Shown in pieces: positions 53,539 through 61,678 of a stretch of DNA of 64,000 nucleotides; positions within the stretch are counted from its first letter, which is position 1, and every line of letters starts with the position of its first letter. The position numbers were made by a program, and so were the translations under genes. The notes below the pieces were generated by a model, which saw nothing but the letters and a program-made list of their open reading frames with translations, searched no databases and was not told where the DNA came from. The stretch is taken from assembly GCA_963800235.1 (NCBI GenBank), contig CAWDAD010000003.1, positions 620,001-684,000 on the forward strand, written 5' to 3'. This stretch comes from CAVVNP01 sp963800235 (GTDB lineage Bacteria; Actinomycetota; Acidimicrobiia; Acidimicrobiales; Iamiaceae).

Positions 53539-54702
53539 ATGGGTGACCCCTCCGGCTTCGACGACGTGGACGTGGGGGTCGAGCTGGCGCGACGGACGAT
53601 CAAGTGGTCGAAGCACGGCCCCGGGGTGCTGGCCGCCTGGGTGGCCGAGATGGATCTGGGGACCGCTCCGGCGGTCCGCGCCGCCGTCGCCGGCGCGGTC
53701 GAGCGCCAGCAGTTCGGCTACCCGGTGGCCGACGCCGCCACCCGGCTGCCCGCCGCGGTGGCGGCCTGGTCGGCCGACCGCTACGAATGGCCCGTCGACG
53801 CCGGCCGCGTGCACCTGCTGCCCGACGTGCTGCGGGGCGTGTCCCTCGCCATCCAGCACCTGTCGGCGCCCGGATCGGCGGTGGTGCTGCCCACGCCGGC
53901 GTACATGCCGTTCTTCGACGTCCCCGGCGGGGTGGGCCGCTCGATCGTCGAGGTGCCGCTCGTCCACCAGGGCGGACGGGCGGCGCTCGACCTCGAGGGC
54001 ATCGATGCCGCCTTCGCCGCCGGGGCCGGGTCGCTGATCCTGTGCCAGCCCTACAACCCGGTCGGGCGGGTGTTCGACGCGGCGGAGCTGCGGGCCCTCG
54101 CCCAGGTCGTCGAGCGCCACGGGGCGCGGGTGATCTCCGACGAGATCCACGCGCCGCTCACCTACCCGGGCACCCCGCACGTGCCCTACGCGTCGGTGTC
54201 GCCGGAGGCGGCCGGGCACACCCTGACCCTCACCGCGGCCAGCAAGGCGTGGAACGTGGCCGGCCTGCGCTGCGCGGTCGCCATCGTGAGCAACGACGCC
54301 GACGAGGACCGCTGGCAGGCGATGGCCGCCCACACCCACGGCGCCTCGACGATCGGGATCGAGGCCAGCCGGGCGGCGTTCGCCGACGGGGGACCCTGGC
54401 TCGACGACGTGCTCGCCTACCTCGACCGGACGCGGACCTGGTTCGCCGACCTCCTCGCCGAGCACCTGCCGGCCGTCGGCTACGTGCCGCCCGAGGGCAC
54501 CTACCTGGCGTGGCTCGACTGCCGGGCGCTCGACCTGCCGGAGGAGCCGGGCGCCTGGTTCCTCGAGCACGCCCGGGTCGCGCTCAACGAGGGCTCGACC
54601 TTCGGCGGGCCCGGGGCCGGGTTCGTCCGGTTCAACCTGGCCACCTCCCGGGTCCTGGTCGAGCGCATGGTCCGGGCCATGGGCGCCTCGCTGCCCGGCT
54701 GA
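53539..54702 (+). CDS. MalY/PatB-type aminotransferase (C-S lyase)
   Basis: A 387-residue fold-type I PLP enzyme of the MalY/PatB family: 'WVAEMDLGTAPAVRAAV', 'QFGYPVADAATRLPAAVAAW', 'ILCQPYNPVGRVF', 'VISDEIHAPLTYPG' and PLP lysine in 'TAASKAWNVAGLRC'. Such enzymes usually cleave cystathionine or other cysteine conjugates. The ATG at 53539 lies 55 bp from the divergent coaX start. It is the only plus-strand gene between coaX and nadC and interrupts an otherwise continuous minus-strand cofactor block. Confidence 0.9.
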   Translation: MGDPSGFDDVDVGVELARRTIKWSKHGPGVLAAWVAEMDLGTAPAVRAAVAGAVERQQFGYPVADAATRLPAAVAAWSADRYEWPVDAGRVHLLPDVLRGVSLAIQHLSAPGSAVVLPTPAYMPFFDVPGGVGRSIVEVPLVHQGGRAALDLEGIDAAFAAGAGSLILCQPYNPVGRVFDAAELRALAQVVERHGARVISDEIHAPLTYPGTPHVPYASVSPEAAGHTLTLTAASKAWNVAGLRCAVAIVSNDADEDRWQAMAAHTHGASTIGIEASRAAFADGGPWLDDVLAYLDRTRTWFADLLAEHLPAVGYVPPEGTYLAWLDCRALDLPEEPGAWFLEHARVALNEGSTFGGPGAGFVRFNLATSRVLVERMVRAMGASLPG

Positions 54703-54740
54703 CGTCGCCGGAGGCGTCGTCCCCGCCCGGTCGAGCGGCG

Positions 54741-55601
54741 TCAGTCCAGATCGAGGCCGATGTCGAGGACCGGGGCCGAGTTGGTGAGCGCGCCGCTCGA
54801 GACCCGGTCGGCGCCGCTGCCGGCGAAGGACCGCACCGTCTCGAGGGTCACACCCCCGGAGATCTCGATCAGCGGTCGGCGCCGCCCGGTCGACGCGGCG
54901 TGCTCGTCGGCGGTGACGACGCAGCGACGCACGGCGTCGGGGCCCATGTTGTCGAGCAGCACCGCGTCGGCACCGGCCTCCAGCGCCTCGACCAGCTTCT
55001 CGTGGGTGTCGCACTCCACGTGCACCGTGCGGGCCGGGAACCACTCCCGGGCCTGCGCCACCGCCTCGGCCACCCCCACCACCTCCAGGTGGTTGTCCTT
55101 CAGCATCACCCAGTCCGAGAGGTTGCCGCGGTGGTTGGCGCCGCCACCGGCCCGCACCGCCGCCTTCTCCAGGCTGCGCAGGCCCGGGGTGGTCTTGCGG
55201 GTGTCCCAGACCCCCAGGTCGGGCCCGGCGGCGTCGACGAAGCGGCGGGTCAGCGTGGCCACGCCGGAGAGGTGGGAGAGGAAGTTGAGCGCCGTGCGCT
55301 CGGCGGTGAGCATCGAGGCCAGGGGTCCGACCACCCGGCCCAGCACCTCGTCGGCCGCGACCCGGTCGCCGTCGCCGGCGTACCAGGTGCACTCGATGGC
55401 GGGGTCCACCTGGGCGAAGGTCTCCGATGCGCAGCGGGTGCCGGCCAGCACCCCGGCGTCCCGGCTGGCGAACCGACCGGTGGCGGTGGCCTCGGCGGGG
55501 ACCAGGGCCGCGCTGAGGTCGCCGAGCGGGGTCAGGTCCTCCTCGAGGGCGCGGGCGACGGCCTGGCGGACCGCGGTGACGGGCGGGTCGAGCGGGCTCA
55601 G
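54741..55601 (-). CDS. nadC: Nicotinate-nucleotide diphosphorylase (carboxylating)
   Basis: A 286-residue quinolinate phosphoribosyltransferase: 'VARALEEDLTPLGDLSAALVP', 'ERTALNFLSHLSGVATLT', 'VWDTRKTTPGLRSLEKAAVRAGGGANHR' (in parts), 'MLKDNHL' and 'LIEISGGVTLETVRSFA'. It converts quinolinate and PRPP to nicotinate mononucleotide. No ATG, GTG or TTG lies before the conserved N-terminus; a CTG at 55599-55601, overlapping the preceding TGA as CTGA, gives the expected length and is taken as the start. Works with nadB in de novo NAD synthesis. Confidence 0.93.
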   Translation of the reverse strand: MSPLDPPVTAVRQAVARALEEDLTPLGDLSAALVPAEATATGRFASRDAGVLAGTRCASETFAQVDPAIECTWYAGDGDRVAADEVLGRVVGPLASMLTAERTALNFLSHLSGVATLTRRFVDAAGPDLGVWDTRKTTPGLRSLEKAAVRAGGGANHRGNLSDWVMLKDNHLEVVGVAEAVAQAREWFPARTVHVECDTHEKLVEALEAGADAVLLDNMGPDAVRRCVVTADEHAASTGRRRPLIEISGGVTLETVRSFAGSGADRVSSGALTNSAPVLDIGLDLD

Positions 55602-56419
55602 TTGCTGTCCTGCTTCAGCGCGGTGTCGACGCTCACCGCCGCCGCCAGCACCAGGCTGCGCAGGGGCTCCTGCAGCGGGGCGTGGATCTGCACGACGTAG
55701 TTGTCGGCGGTGGTGAAGGCGGCCTTGGCCAGCCCCTCCCAGGTCTTGGTGATGCGGGCGATCTCCTGGCCCTGGGCGTCCTGGATGTTGAAGTTCCACG
55801 CCCGCCAGTTCTCGGCGTTGATGCTGCCGAGGGCCTGGCCGCCGGCCTCCAGGCCGAAGCGGATCTTGCCGATGGCGTTCTGCTGGACGATGGCGCCGAT
55901 CTCCGCGCCGGTGGCGTCCTGCACCACGATCCGCGACTTGACGAACTTGGCCGGACGGGTGAGGGCCAGCACCACGTTGCCGCCGGCATCGACGACCTGC
56001 AGCTTGTGGGTCATGAACTGGTCGACCGAGGTGAGCACCCGCATCACCTTCTTGGCCTTGCTCTGACCGACCTGGCGCACGGCGCCGATCTGAGCGCCGT
56101 TCTGGTCGAAGATGGCGTACTCGTTGTTGACCTCGATGAGCTTGGCCTTCTGGTTGACCACCAGGACCGGCTCGGTGAAGAGGGTGCCGCCGCCCTGCAC
56201 CGTCCCCTGGGCCACGCCGCCGCGCTGGAGCTGCTGGGCGAGCTTGTCCGGGTCGTTGGCCAGCGTGGGCACCACCGCCGGCGCGTGCAGCGGATCGGTG
56301 GACTGCCGGCCGTGGGAGGACACGTTCTCGGTCCACTGCGCGCCGTCGAACCACCGGTACTCGTGCCGGCCCATGGGGTCGGGATACCAGTTGGCCGGCG
56401 TCTGGTCGGTTCCCGTCAT
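55598..56419 (-). CDS. DUF2510 and phospholipid-scramblase-like protein
   Basis: A 273-residue protein. The N-terminus is a DUF2510 module ('ANWYPDPMGRHEYRWFDGAQWTENV' type, residues about 8-33). Residues about 90-265 match the scramblase-related beta-barrel: 'LFTEPVLVVNQKAKLIEVNNEYAIFD', 'VMRVLTSVDQFMTHKLQVVD', 'RIVVQDATGAEIGAIVQ', 'WNFNIQDAQGQEIARITKTWEG' (in parts). True scramblase activity is unproven in bacteria; membrane or lipid association is likely. It lies between nadB and nadC and its stop overlaps the nadC CTG. Confidence 0.82.
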   Translation of the reverse strand: MTGTDQTPANWYPDPMGRHEYRWFDGAQWTENVSSHGRQSTDPLHAPAVVPTLANDPDKLAQQLQRGGVAQGTVQGGGTLFTEPVLVVNQKAKLIEVNNEYAIFDQNGAQIGAVRQVGQSKAKKVMRVLTSVDQFMTHKLQVVDAGGNVVLALTRPAKFVKSRIVVQDATGAEIGAIVQQNAIGKIRFGLEAGGQALGSINAENWRAWNFNIQDAQGQEIARITKTWEGLAKAAFTTADNYVVQIHAPLQEPLRSLVLAAAVSVDTALKQDSN

Positions 56420-56495
56420 GGCGGGGCACGGTAGCGGTCCGATGCCACCTCCCGGAGGCCGGAGCGCGCGTCGGCCGGCGCGGCGCCGGACCCGC

Positions 56496-58212
56496 TCAGA
56501 CCAGGACGAGGCGGTGGTGGAACCCCGGGTCGACGTCGGGGAAGTCCCGCCGGGCGTGGGCCCCCCGGCTCTCCTGCCGGGCCGCCGCCGTCGCCAGCAG
56601 GGCGCGCCCGACGACCAGCAGGTTCGCCAGCTCGAGCGTCGCCGCCGGCGAGGCGGCCGCGCCCGGTCGACCGCTCCGGCCCGGGTCGCCCGCCGGCCGA
56701 CCGGCGGCCGGGGGCGGGTCCTCGCCGCCGACGAGCCGGTCGAGCGACGCCGACGCTGCGGCGAGCGAGTCGGCGGAGCGCAGGACGCCGGCGTCGACGG
56801 TCATCGTCCGCTGCAGCTGCCGCCGGAGGGCGGTGGGGTCGCCGGTCGGCGCCGGCCCCGACGCCGACGGCAGGCGGAGCCGGCGGCCGCCGATCACCCC
56901 GGTCGGCGGGCACCCCGGACGGCCCCGAGACCGGGCCGCCCCGGCCGGCGACGTCGGGGGCCGGGTCGTCGAGGGCCGGAGCCGGCGATTCGCCGTCGGC
57001 GGCCAGCACCGAGCGCATGGCCCCGGTCGGACGGGGCCCCCGCCGGCCGTCCTCCATGGACTCGACCGCCCGGGGCCCGAAGACCATGCCCTCGAGCAGC
57101 GAGTTGGAGGCCAGGCGGTTGGCGCCGTGCACGCCGCTGCAGGCCGCCTCGCCGGCCGCCCACAGCCCCGGCAGCGAGCTGGCGCCGTCGAGGTCGGTGA
57201 CGATCCCCCCGCAGGTGTAGTGGGCCGCCGGGGCGACGGGCAGCCAGTCGGCGGTGGGGTCCAGGCCGACCTCGGCCAGCCGGGCGGCGATGTTCGGGAA
57301 GCGCACGTCGAACTGCTCGAGGCCGGTGGCGTCCAGCCACACGTGGTCGGTGCCCTGCTCCTGCATCCGGGACAGCTCGGCGCGGGAGACCACGTCGCGG
57401 GGCTGCAGCTCGTCGACGAAGCGCTCGCCGTCGGCGTCGCGGAGGACCGCGCCGTGGCCCCGCAGCGCCTCGGAGAGGAGCGGGCGGGGCATGGCTTCGT
57501 GGTGCAGGGCGGTGGGATGGAACTGGACGAACTCGATGTCGGCCACCGCCACCCCGGCCCGCAGCGCCATGGCGATGCCGTCGCCGGTCGCCTCGACCGG
57601 GTTGGTGGTCACGGCGAAGAGCTGGCCGGCGCCGCCGGTGGTGACCAGGACGTTGGTGGCCCGCACCTTGGTGGTGGCCCCCGTCGGATCGACCGCGACC
57701 ACGCCGGCGCACCGGCCGCCCTCGACCAGCAGGTCGACGGCGAAGTGCTGCTCGTAGACGGCGGCGGCCGTTCGCCGGACGGCGGCGACCAGGGCCCGCT
57801 CGACCTCGGCGCCGGTCGCCGAGCCGCCGGCGTGCACCACCCGGGCCAGGCTGTGGCCGCCCTCCCGGGCCAGCTCGAGCTCGCCGAGCTCGTCGCGATC
57901 GAAGATGGCACCCAGGGCGATCAGCTCGTTGACCCGCAGCGGGCCCTCGTCGACCAGCACCCGCACGGCGTCGGCGTCGCACAGCCCCGCCCCCGCCGCC
58001 AGGGTGTCGGCCAGGTGCAGGTCGGTGGAGTCGGGGTCGCCGTGCAGCACCGCGGCCACTCCCCCCTGGGCCCAGCGGGTCGTCGCCTGGGCCAGCTCGC
58101 CCTTGGTCAGGACCCCGACCCGCATGCGGTGGGCCTCGGCGGCCCGCACGGCGGCCGACAGCCCGGCCACGCCCGAGCCGAGCACCAGCAGGTCGAGCTC
58201 GTCGGCGGCCAC
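56496..58212 (-). pseudogene. nadB: L-aspartate oxidase NadB, frameshifted near 56899
   Basis: About 571 residues after repair. FAD domain 'LVLGSGVAGLSAAVRAAE', 'TTRWAQGGVAAVL', 'HTGGGHS-like AREGGHSLARVVHAGG', 'FVQFHPTAL' and 'AAHYTCGGIVTDLDGASSLPGLWAAGEAACSGVHGANRLASNSLLE' (in parts) are intact. Past residue 430 the frame fails; removing one base from the C-run at 56897-56900 restores the C-terminal 'RRQLQRTMTVDAGVLRSADS' and 'ELANLLVVGRALLATAAARQESRG', with stop at 56496. The unshifted frame runs on in Arg/Gly-rich sequence. Makes iminoaspartate for quinolinate; nadA is not adjacent. Confidence 0.9.
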
Positions 58213-58262
58213 AGGGGGTTTCTACCGTCCCGACGGCGATGCCCGACCGACCGGCCGGACGG

Positions 58263-58691
58263 TCAGGTCCCGGCGGCCGGGACCTCGACGTAGCGGCGGG
58301 GCGCCGGCGTGTCGAACGCGGCCAGCTTGCGGGCCAGCTCCTCGTCGACCACGGCGTTCATCGAGTCGACGTGGACGATCCGGGGCTCGTAGGCGGCGAG
58401 CTCGTCCTGGTCGTAGTCGGCGTAGCTGATGACGATCACCTTGTCGCCGGGCGAGACGAGACGAGCGGCCGCGCCGTTCAGGCAGATGTCGCCGGAGCCG
58501 GCCGCGCCCTCGATGACGTAGGTCTCGAGCCGGTTGCCGTTGTCGATGTCGACCACCGCCACCTGCTCGTACTCGACCAGGTCGGCGGCCGCCATCAGGT
58601 CGGCGTCGACGGTGACCGAGCCCACGTAGTGGAGGTCGGCGTCGGTCACCGTGGCGCGGTGGATCTTGGACTTCATCATCCGGCGTCGCAT
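58263..58691 (-). CDS. panD: Aspartate 1-decarboxylase
   Basis: A 142-residue pyruvoyl enzyme making beta-alanine. The self-cleavage site is 'HYVGSVTVD' (Gly-Ser, about residues 24-25), after which Ser becomes the pyruvoyl group. 'MKSKIHRATVTDADL', 'GNRLETYVIEG' and 'NGAAARLVSPGDKVIVISYADYD' are conserved. The start is the ATG at 58691, as family members begin with a short tail before MxKSKIHR. panC lies 62 bp upstream. Confidence 0.94.
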   Translation of the reverse strand: MRRRMMKSKIHRATVTDADLHYVGSVTVDADLMAAADLVEYEQVAVVDIDNGNRLETYVIEGAAGSGDICLNGAAARLVSPGDKVIVISYADYDQDELAAYEPRIVHVDSMNAVVDEELARKLAAFDTPAPRRYVEVPAAGT

Positions 58692-58753
58692 GGCGACATC
58701 CCCTTCCTGGTGGGCGCCGCCGCAGCGGTCGCCCCCTTGCTCGAGGTCCGCGC

Positions 58754-59620
58754 TCAGTATGCCGCAGCGCCCAGGTTGTCGATCAAGCGGGCGGCACCGA
58801 AGCGGGCGGCCGCCAGCAGCCGCAGCTCGCCCTGGAGCGGATCGATCGGCGCGCACGTGGAGGCGTCGACCACCTCGGCGTAGTCGAGCTCGGCCAGCGG
58901 TTCACCGGCCACCAGCTCGGTGACGATCCGGCGCACCACCTCCGCCGACCGCTCGCCCCCGGCCACCGCCTCGGCGCCGGCGAGCAGGGCCCGGCGGAGC
59001 ACGGGGGCGGCCGCCCGCTCGTCGGGGGTCAGGTAGACGTTCCGGCTCGACAGGGCCAGGCCGTCGGGTTCGCGCACCGTCGGGCAGGCCACCACCTCGA
59101 CGGGCATCGAGAGGTCGCGCGCCATGGTCCGGACCACCGCGACCTGCTGCCAGTCCTTCTCACCGAAGTAGGCGCGGCAGGGCCCCACGATCGAGAGCAG
59201 CTTGGCCACCACCGTCGCCACCCCGGCGAAGTGGGTCGGTCGCGACGCCCCCTCCATCCGCTCGGTCACGGGCCCCGAGACCGACACCGTGGTGCGCACC
59301 TGCGCCGGGTACATCTCCTCGACCGTCGGGGCGAAGAGCAGCGCCGAGCCGGCCGCCCGGGCCAGCCCGCTGTCCCGTTCGAGATCCCGGGGGTAGGCGC
59401 CGAGGTCCTCGCCGGCGGCGAACTGCAGCGGGTTCACGAACACGGTGGTGACCACCACGTCGTCCGCCGCCGCCGCGGCCTCGATCAGCGAGGCGTGGCC
59501 CGCGTGCAGGTAGCCCATGGTGGGCACCAGGCCGACGCGTCGACCGTCGAGGCGGACGGCGTCGAGCTCCGATCGCAGCTCGGCGACGGTGGTGACGGTG
59601 CGGATCGAGGGTGGGTTCAC
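58754..59620 (-). CDS. panC: Pantothenate synthetase
   Basis: A 288-residue enzyme that joins pantoate and beta-alanine with ATP. HxGH-like 'VPTMGYLHAGHASLI', 'FVNPLQFAAGEDL', 'FGEKDWQQVAVVRTMARDLSMPVEVV' (in parts) and the KMSKS-like 'GLALSSRNVYL' are all present. The GTG at 59620 overlaps the stop of the membrane-protein gene upstream (GTGA). With panD downstream this gives both late steps of pantothenate synthesis. Confidence 0.95.
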   Translation of the reverse strand: MNPPSIRTVTTVAELRSELDAVRLDGRRVGLVPTMGYLHAGHASLIEAAAAADDVVVTTVFVNPLQFAAGEDLGAYPRDLERDSGLARAAGSALLFAPTVEEMYPAQVRTTVSVSGPVTERMEGASRPTHFAGVATVVAKLLSIVGPCRAYFGEKDWQQVAVVRTMARDLSMPVEVVACPTVREPDGLALSSRNVYLTPDERAAAPVLRRALLAGAEAVAGGERSAEVVRRIVTELVAGEPLAELDYAEVVDASTCAPIDPLQGELRLLAAARFGAARLIDNLGAAAY

Positions 59621-60246
59621 CTGGCGACGAGCCGACCGGACACCTGCTCGACCGCCCGCCAGGCGGCGCGGACGGCGAGGAACCCGATCCAGGTGGTGGC
59701 GACCACCAGGGCCAGGCGCAGCGGGGTGCCCGACCACGACAGCGTCTCGGTGGCACGGCTGGCGGTGGCGCCGGGATCGGTGACGGTGTCCCAGCTGTTC
59801 AGGCGACCGACCCGGCCGAGCACGATGCCGATCGAGCAGACCACGTGGGCCGACACCTCGACCCGGCGGCGCCAGCGGTCGCGGCCGATCCGGTGCAGGA
59901 ACCCGTCGACCTCGTGCAGGGCCAGCACGTAGGCGCTCAGCCCGACGAACACGAACGCCGCGTACAGCGGGAGCACGCCGACCAGCACCGCGCCTCTGGA
60001 CCCGACCCACCCGGCGTCGCCGGGCAGGTGCACCAGGTCGGTGACGACGTAGGGGGCGTTCGGCAGGAACAGCACGAAGGCGGCCACGCCGACCCACCAG
60101 GCCACGCCCCGCCGCCCACGGAACCGGAACACCGCCACGGCCAGCACCGCCGGCACCAGGGCCAGCAGCAGGTTCCAGGACATCCAGAACCGGTTCTCCG
60201 CCACCAGGCCCTTCACCTGTCCGAGGAGGCCGTGCAGGTAGAGCAC
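59617..60246 (-). CDS. DUF1361 membrane protein
   Basis: A 209-residue integral membrane protein with about six helices. The family marks 'LFLPNAPYVVTDLVHL' and 'VGRLNSWD' are present. Function unknown. The start ATG at 60246 follows folK by 29 bp; the stop overlaps the panC start, so it is embedded in the folate-pantothenate operon without an obvious metabolic link. Confidence 0.85.
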   Translation of the reverse strand: MLYLHGLLGQVKGLVAENRFWMSWNLLLALVPAVLAVAVFRFRGRRGVAWWVGVAAFVLFLPNAPYVVTDLVHLPGDAGWVGSRGAVLVGVLPLYAAFVFVGLSAYVLALHEVDGFLHRIGRDRWRRRVEVSAHVVCSIGIVLGRVGRLNSWDTVTDPGATASRATETLSWSGTPLRLALVVATTWIGFLAVRAAWRAVEQVSGRLVAR

Positions 60247-60275
60247 CGGAGAAGCTTGCCAGCCACGGTCGGCGA

Positions 60276-60773
60276 TCAGCGAGCGGTCGGCGGGCCGTCG
60301 GCCTCGAGGGGGCCGCCGCCATCGAGCGGACCGGCCGGCCGGACGTCACCGACCGCGGCGTCCCACCAGGCGTCGTCCACCAGCTCCGGCGCCAGGTCGG
60401 CCAGCGGCGCCAGCACGAAGCGCCGCTCCTGGAACCGGGGATGGGGCACCTGCAGGTCGGGGTCGTCCACCTCCACCCCGTCGATCCAGAGGATGTCGAC
60501 GTCGAGGGTCCGCGGCCCCCAGCGCTCGGTCCGCACCCGGCCAGCCGCCGACTCCAGCCGGTGGCAGACGCCCAGCAGCTCGTGCGGCGTGCGGTCCGTG
60601 TCGATCTCGACGACCAGGTTCAGGAACGGCCCCTGGCCCCCCGGCCCGCCGACCGGGTCGGTCTCGTACACCGGCGAGACGGCCACCACCGTCGAACCGA
60701 GCGTGGCCACGGCTTCGCGGAGGAAGCGACGGCGATCGCCCAGGTTGGACCCGAGCCCGAGGAACGCCCGCAC
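60276..60773 (-). CDS. folK: 6-hydroxymethyl-7,8-dihydropterin pyrophosphokinase
   Basis: A 165-residue HPPK: 'AFLGLGSNLGDRRRFL', 'VSPVYETDPVGGPGGQGPFLNLVVEI' (in parts), 'RVRTERWGPRTLDVDILWID' with the paired Asp that bind magnesium, and 'VPHPRFQERRFVLAPLADLAPE'. It activates the pterin for folP. The GTG at 60773 is seven bases from the folB stop. The last 30 residues are low-complexity. Confidence 0.94.
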   Translation of the reverse strand: MRAFLGLGSNLGDRRRFLREAVATLGSTVVAVSPVYETDPVGGPGGQGPFLNLVVEIDTDRTPHELLGVCHRLESAAGRVRTERWGPRTLDVDILWIDGVEVDDPDLQVPHPRFQERRFVLAPLADLAPELVDDAWWDAAVGDVRPAGPLDGGGPLEADGPPTAR

Positions 60774-60780
60774 CGCGCCC

Positions 60781-61149
60781 TCAGCCGGCGCGCCGGCGGG
60801 TGATGCGCACGCCGGAGGTGGCCAACTGCTGCGGCACCGGGGGCCGGAGCTTGCGCACCGTGACGGTGACCTCCTCGACGCCGGGCTCGGCCAGGACCGC
60901 GGCGGCCACGTGCTCGGCCAGCGCCTCGAGCAGGGCCGGGCGACCGGCGGCCACGGTGTCGTCGACCACCTGGCAGATGCGGCCGTAGTCGACGGTGTCG
61001 GTCAGATCGTCCGAACCGGCTGCGGCGGCCAGGTCGGCCACGACGTCGAGGTCGAGCTCGAGCGGCTGGGGCCGGACCTGCTCCTCGGGCAGCACCCCGC
61101 AGAAGCCGGTGGTCCGCAGCCCCCGGAGCTCGATGCGGTCAGGCGACAT
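60781..61149 (-). CDS. folB: Dihydroneopterin aldolase
   Basis: A 122-residue FolB: 'IELRGLRTTGFCGVLPEEQVRPQPLELDLDV' (in parts), 'LTDTVDYGRICQVV', 'ALLEALAEHVAAAVL' and 'VTVTVRKLRPPVP' with the catalytic Lys. The usual HG in the first motif ('xHGV') reads CGV here. Converts dihydroneopterin to hydroxymethyl-dihydropterin. The start overlaps the upstream phosphatase-like gene by 11 bp. Confidence 0.92.
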   Translation of the reverse strand: MSPDRIELRGLRTTGFCGVLPEEQVRPQPLELDLDVVADLAAAAGSDDLTDTVDYGRICQVVDDTVAAGRPALLEALAEHVAAAVLAEPGVEEVTVTVRKLRPPVPQQLATSGVRITRRRAG

Positions 61150-61678
61150 CCGGCCCGGACGCCGGGCCCCGCCGGCCGGCCATGGCGAGCGAGACGGCGA
61201 CCAGCTCCCGCCCCGTGGGGCCGATCTGGCGGTGCAGGATGCGCTCGATCAGGGAGGTGGCCCGGGGTCCGCTCGGCACCATGTCGGCCCAGACGAGGTA
61301 GCCGGCCATCAGCCCGGAGATGCGGTCGTTCAGCTCCTCGCCGTGGAGGAGGATCTTCTCCCCGGCGCCCAGCATCTGGTGCAGCTCGGGGTAGAACTCG
61401 GCCAGCGACGGCTCGGGGTCCTCGAGCAGCTCCATCGGCCGGTGCCGGTAGGTGACGCCCAGCTCCTCGTAGTTGTGCAGGTTGTGGGTCGAGGGGATCA
61501 TCGAGATCACGCAGGTGAAGCCCTGCTCGCGGATCCAGATGATCTCCTCCTGGCGACGGACCCGCCGGTGGTTGACGCCGTAGCCGCCGGGCCGCTCGCT
61601 CACCGCCAGGCGGTCCTTCATCACCCACGCGAAGTTGCGGGGCTCGATCCCCTGGGCCCACTTCCCCTTGGCCGCCAT
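61139..61678 (-). CDS. Dual-specificity-phosphatase-like protein lacking the catalytic Cys
   Basis: A 179-residue protein with the layout of a dual-specificity protein phosphatase: 'IIWIREQGFTCVISMIPS', 'YEELGVTYRHRPMELLEDPEP' (in parts) and a P-loop-like 'KILLHGEELNDRISGLMAGYLVW'. In active enzymes this loop is HC-x5-R; here His112 and Arg119 are kept but Cys is Gly113. It is therefore probably a pseudophosphatase that binds a phosphorylated ligand. The start shares a base with the folP stop and the end overlaps folB, so it is translated within the folate operon. Confidence 0.7.
   Translation of the reverse strand: MAAKGKWAQGIEPRNFAWVMKDRLAVSERPGGYGVNHRRVRRQEEIIWIREQGFTCVISMIPSTHNLHNYEELGVTYRHRPMELLEDPEPSLAEFYPELHQMLGAGEKILLHGEELNDRISGLMAGYLVWADMVPSGPRATSLIERILHRQIGPTGRELVAVSLAMAGRRGPASGPDVA

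Noticed and set aside
56416..56898. In-frame C-terminal extension of NadB overlapping the DUF2510 gene start
   Set aside because: The residues are Arg/Gly/Pro-rich; the true NadB C-terminus is in another frame with stop at 56496.
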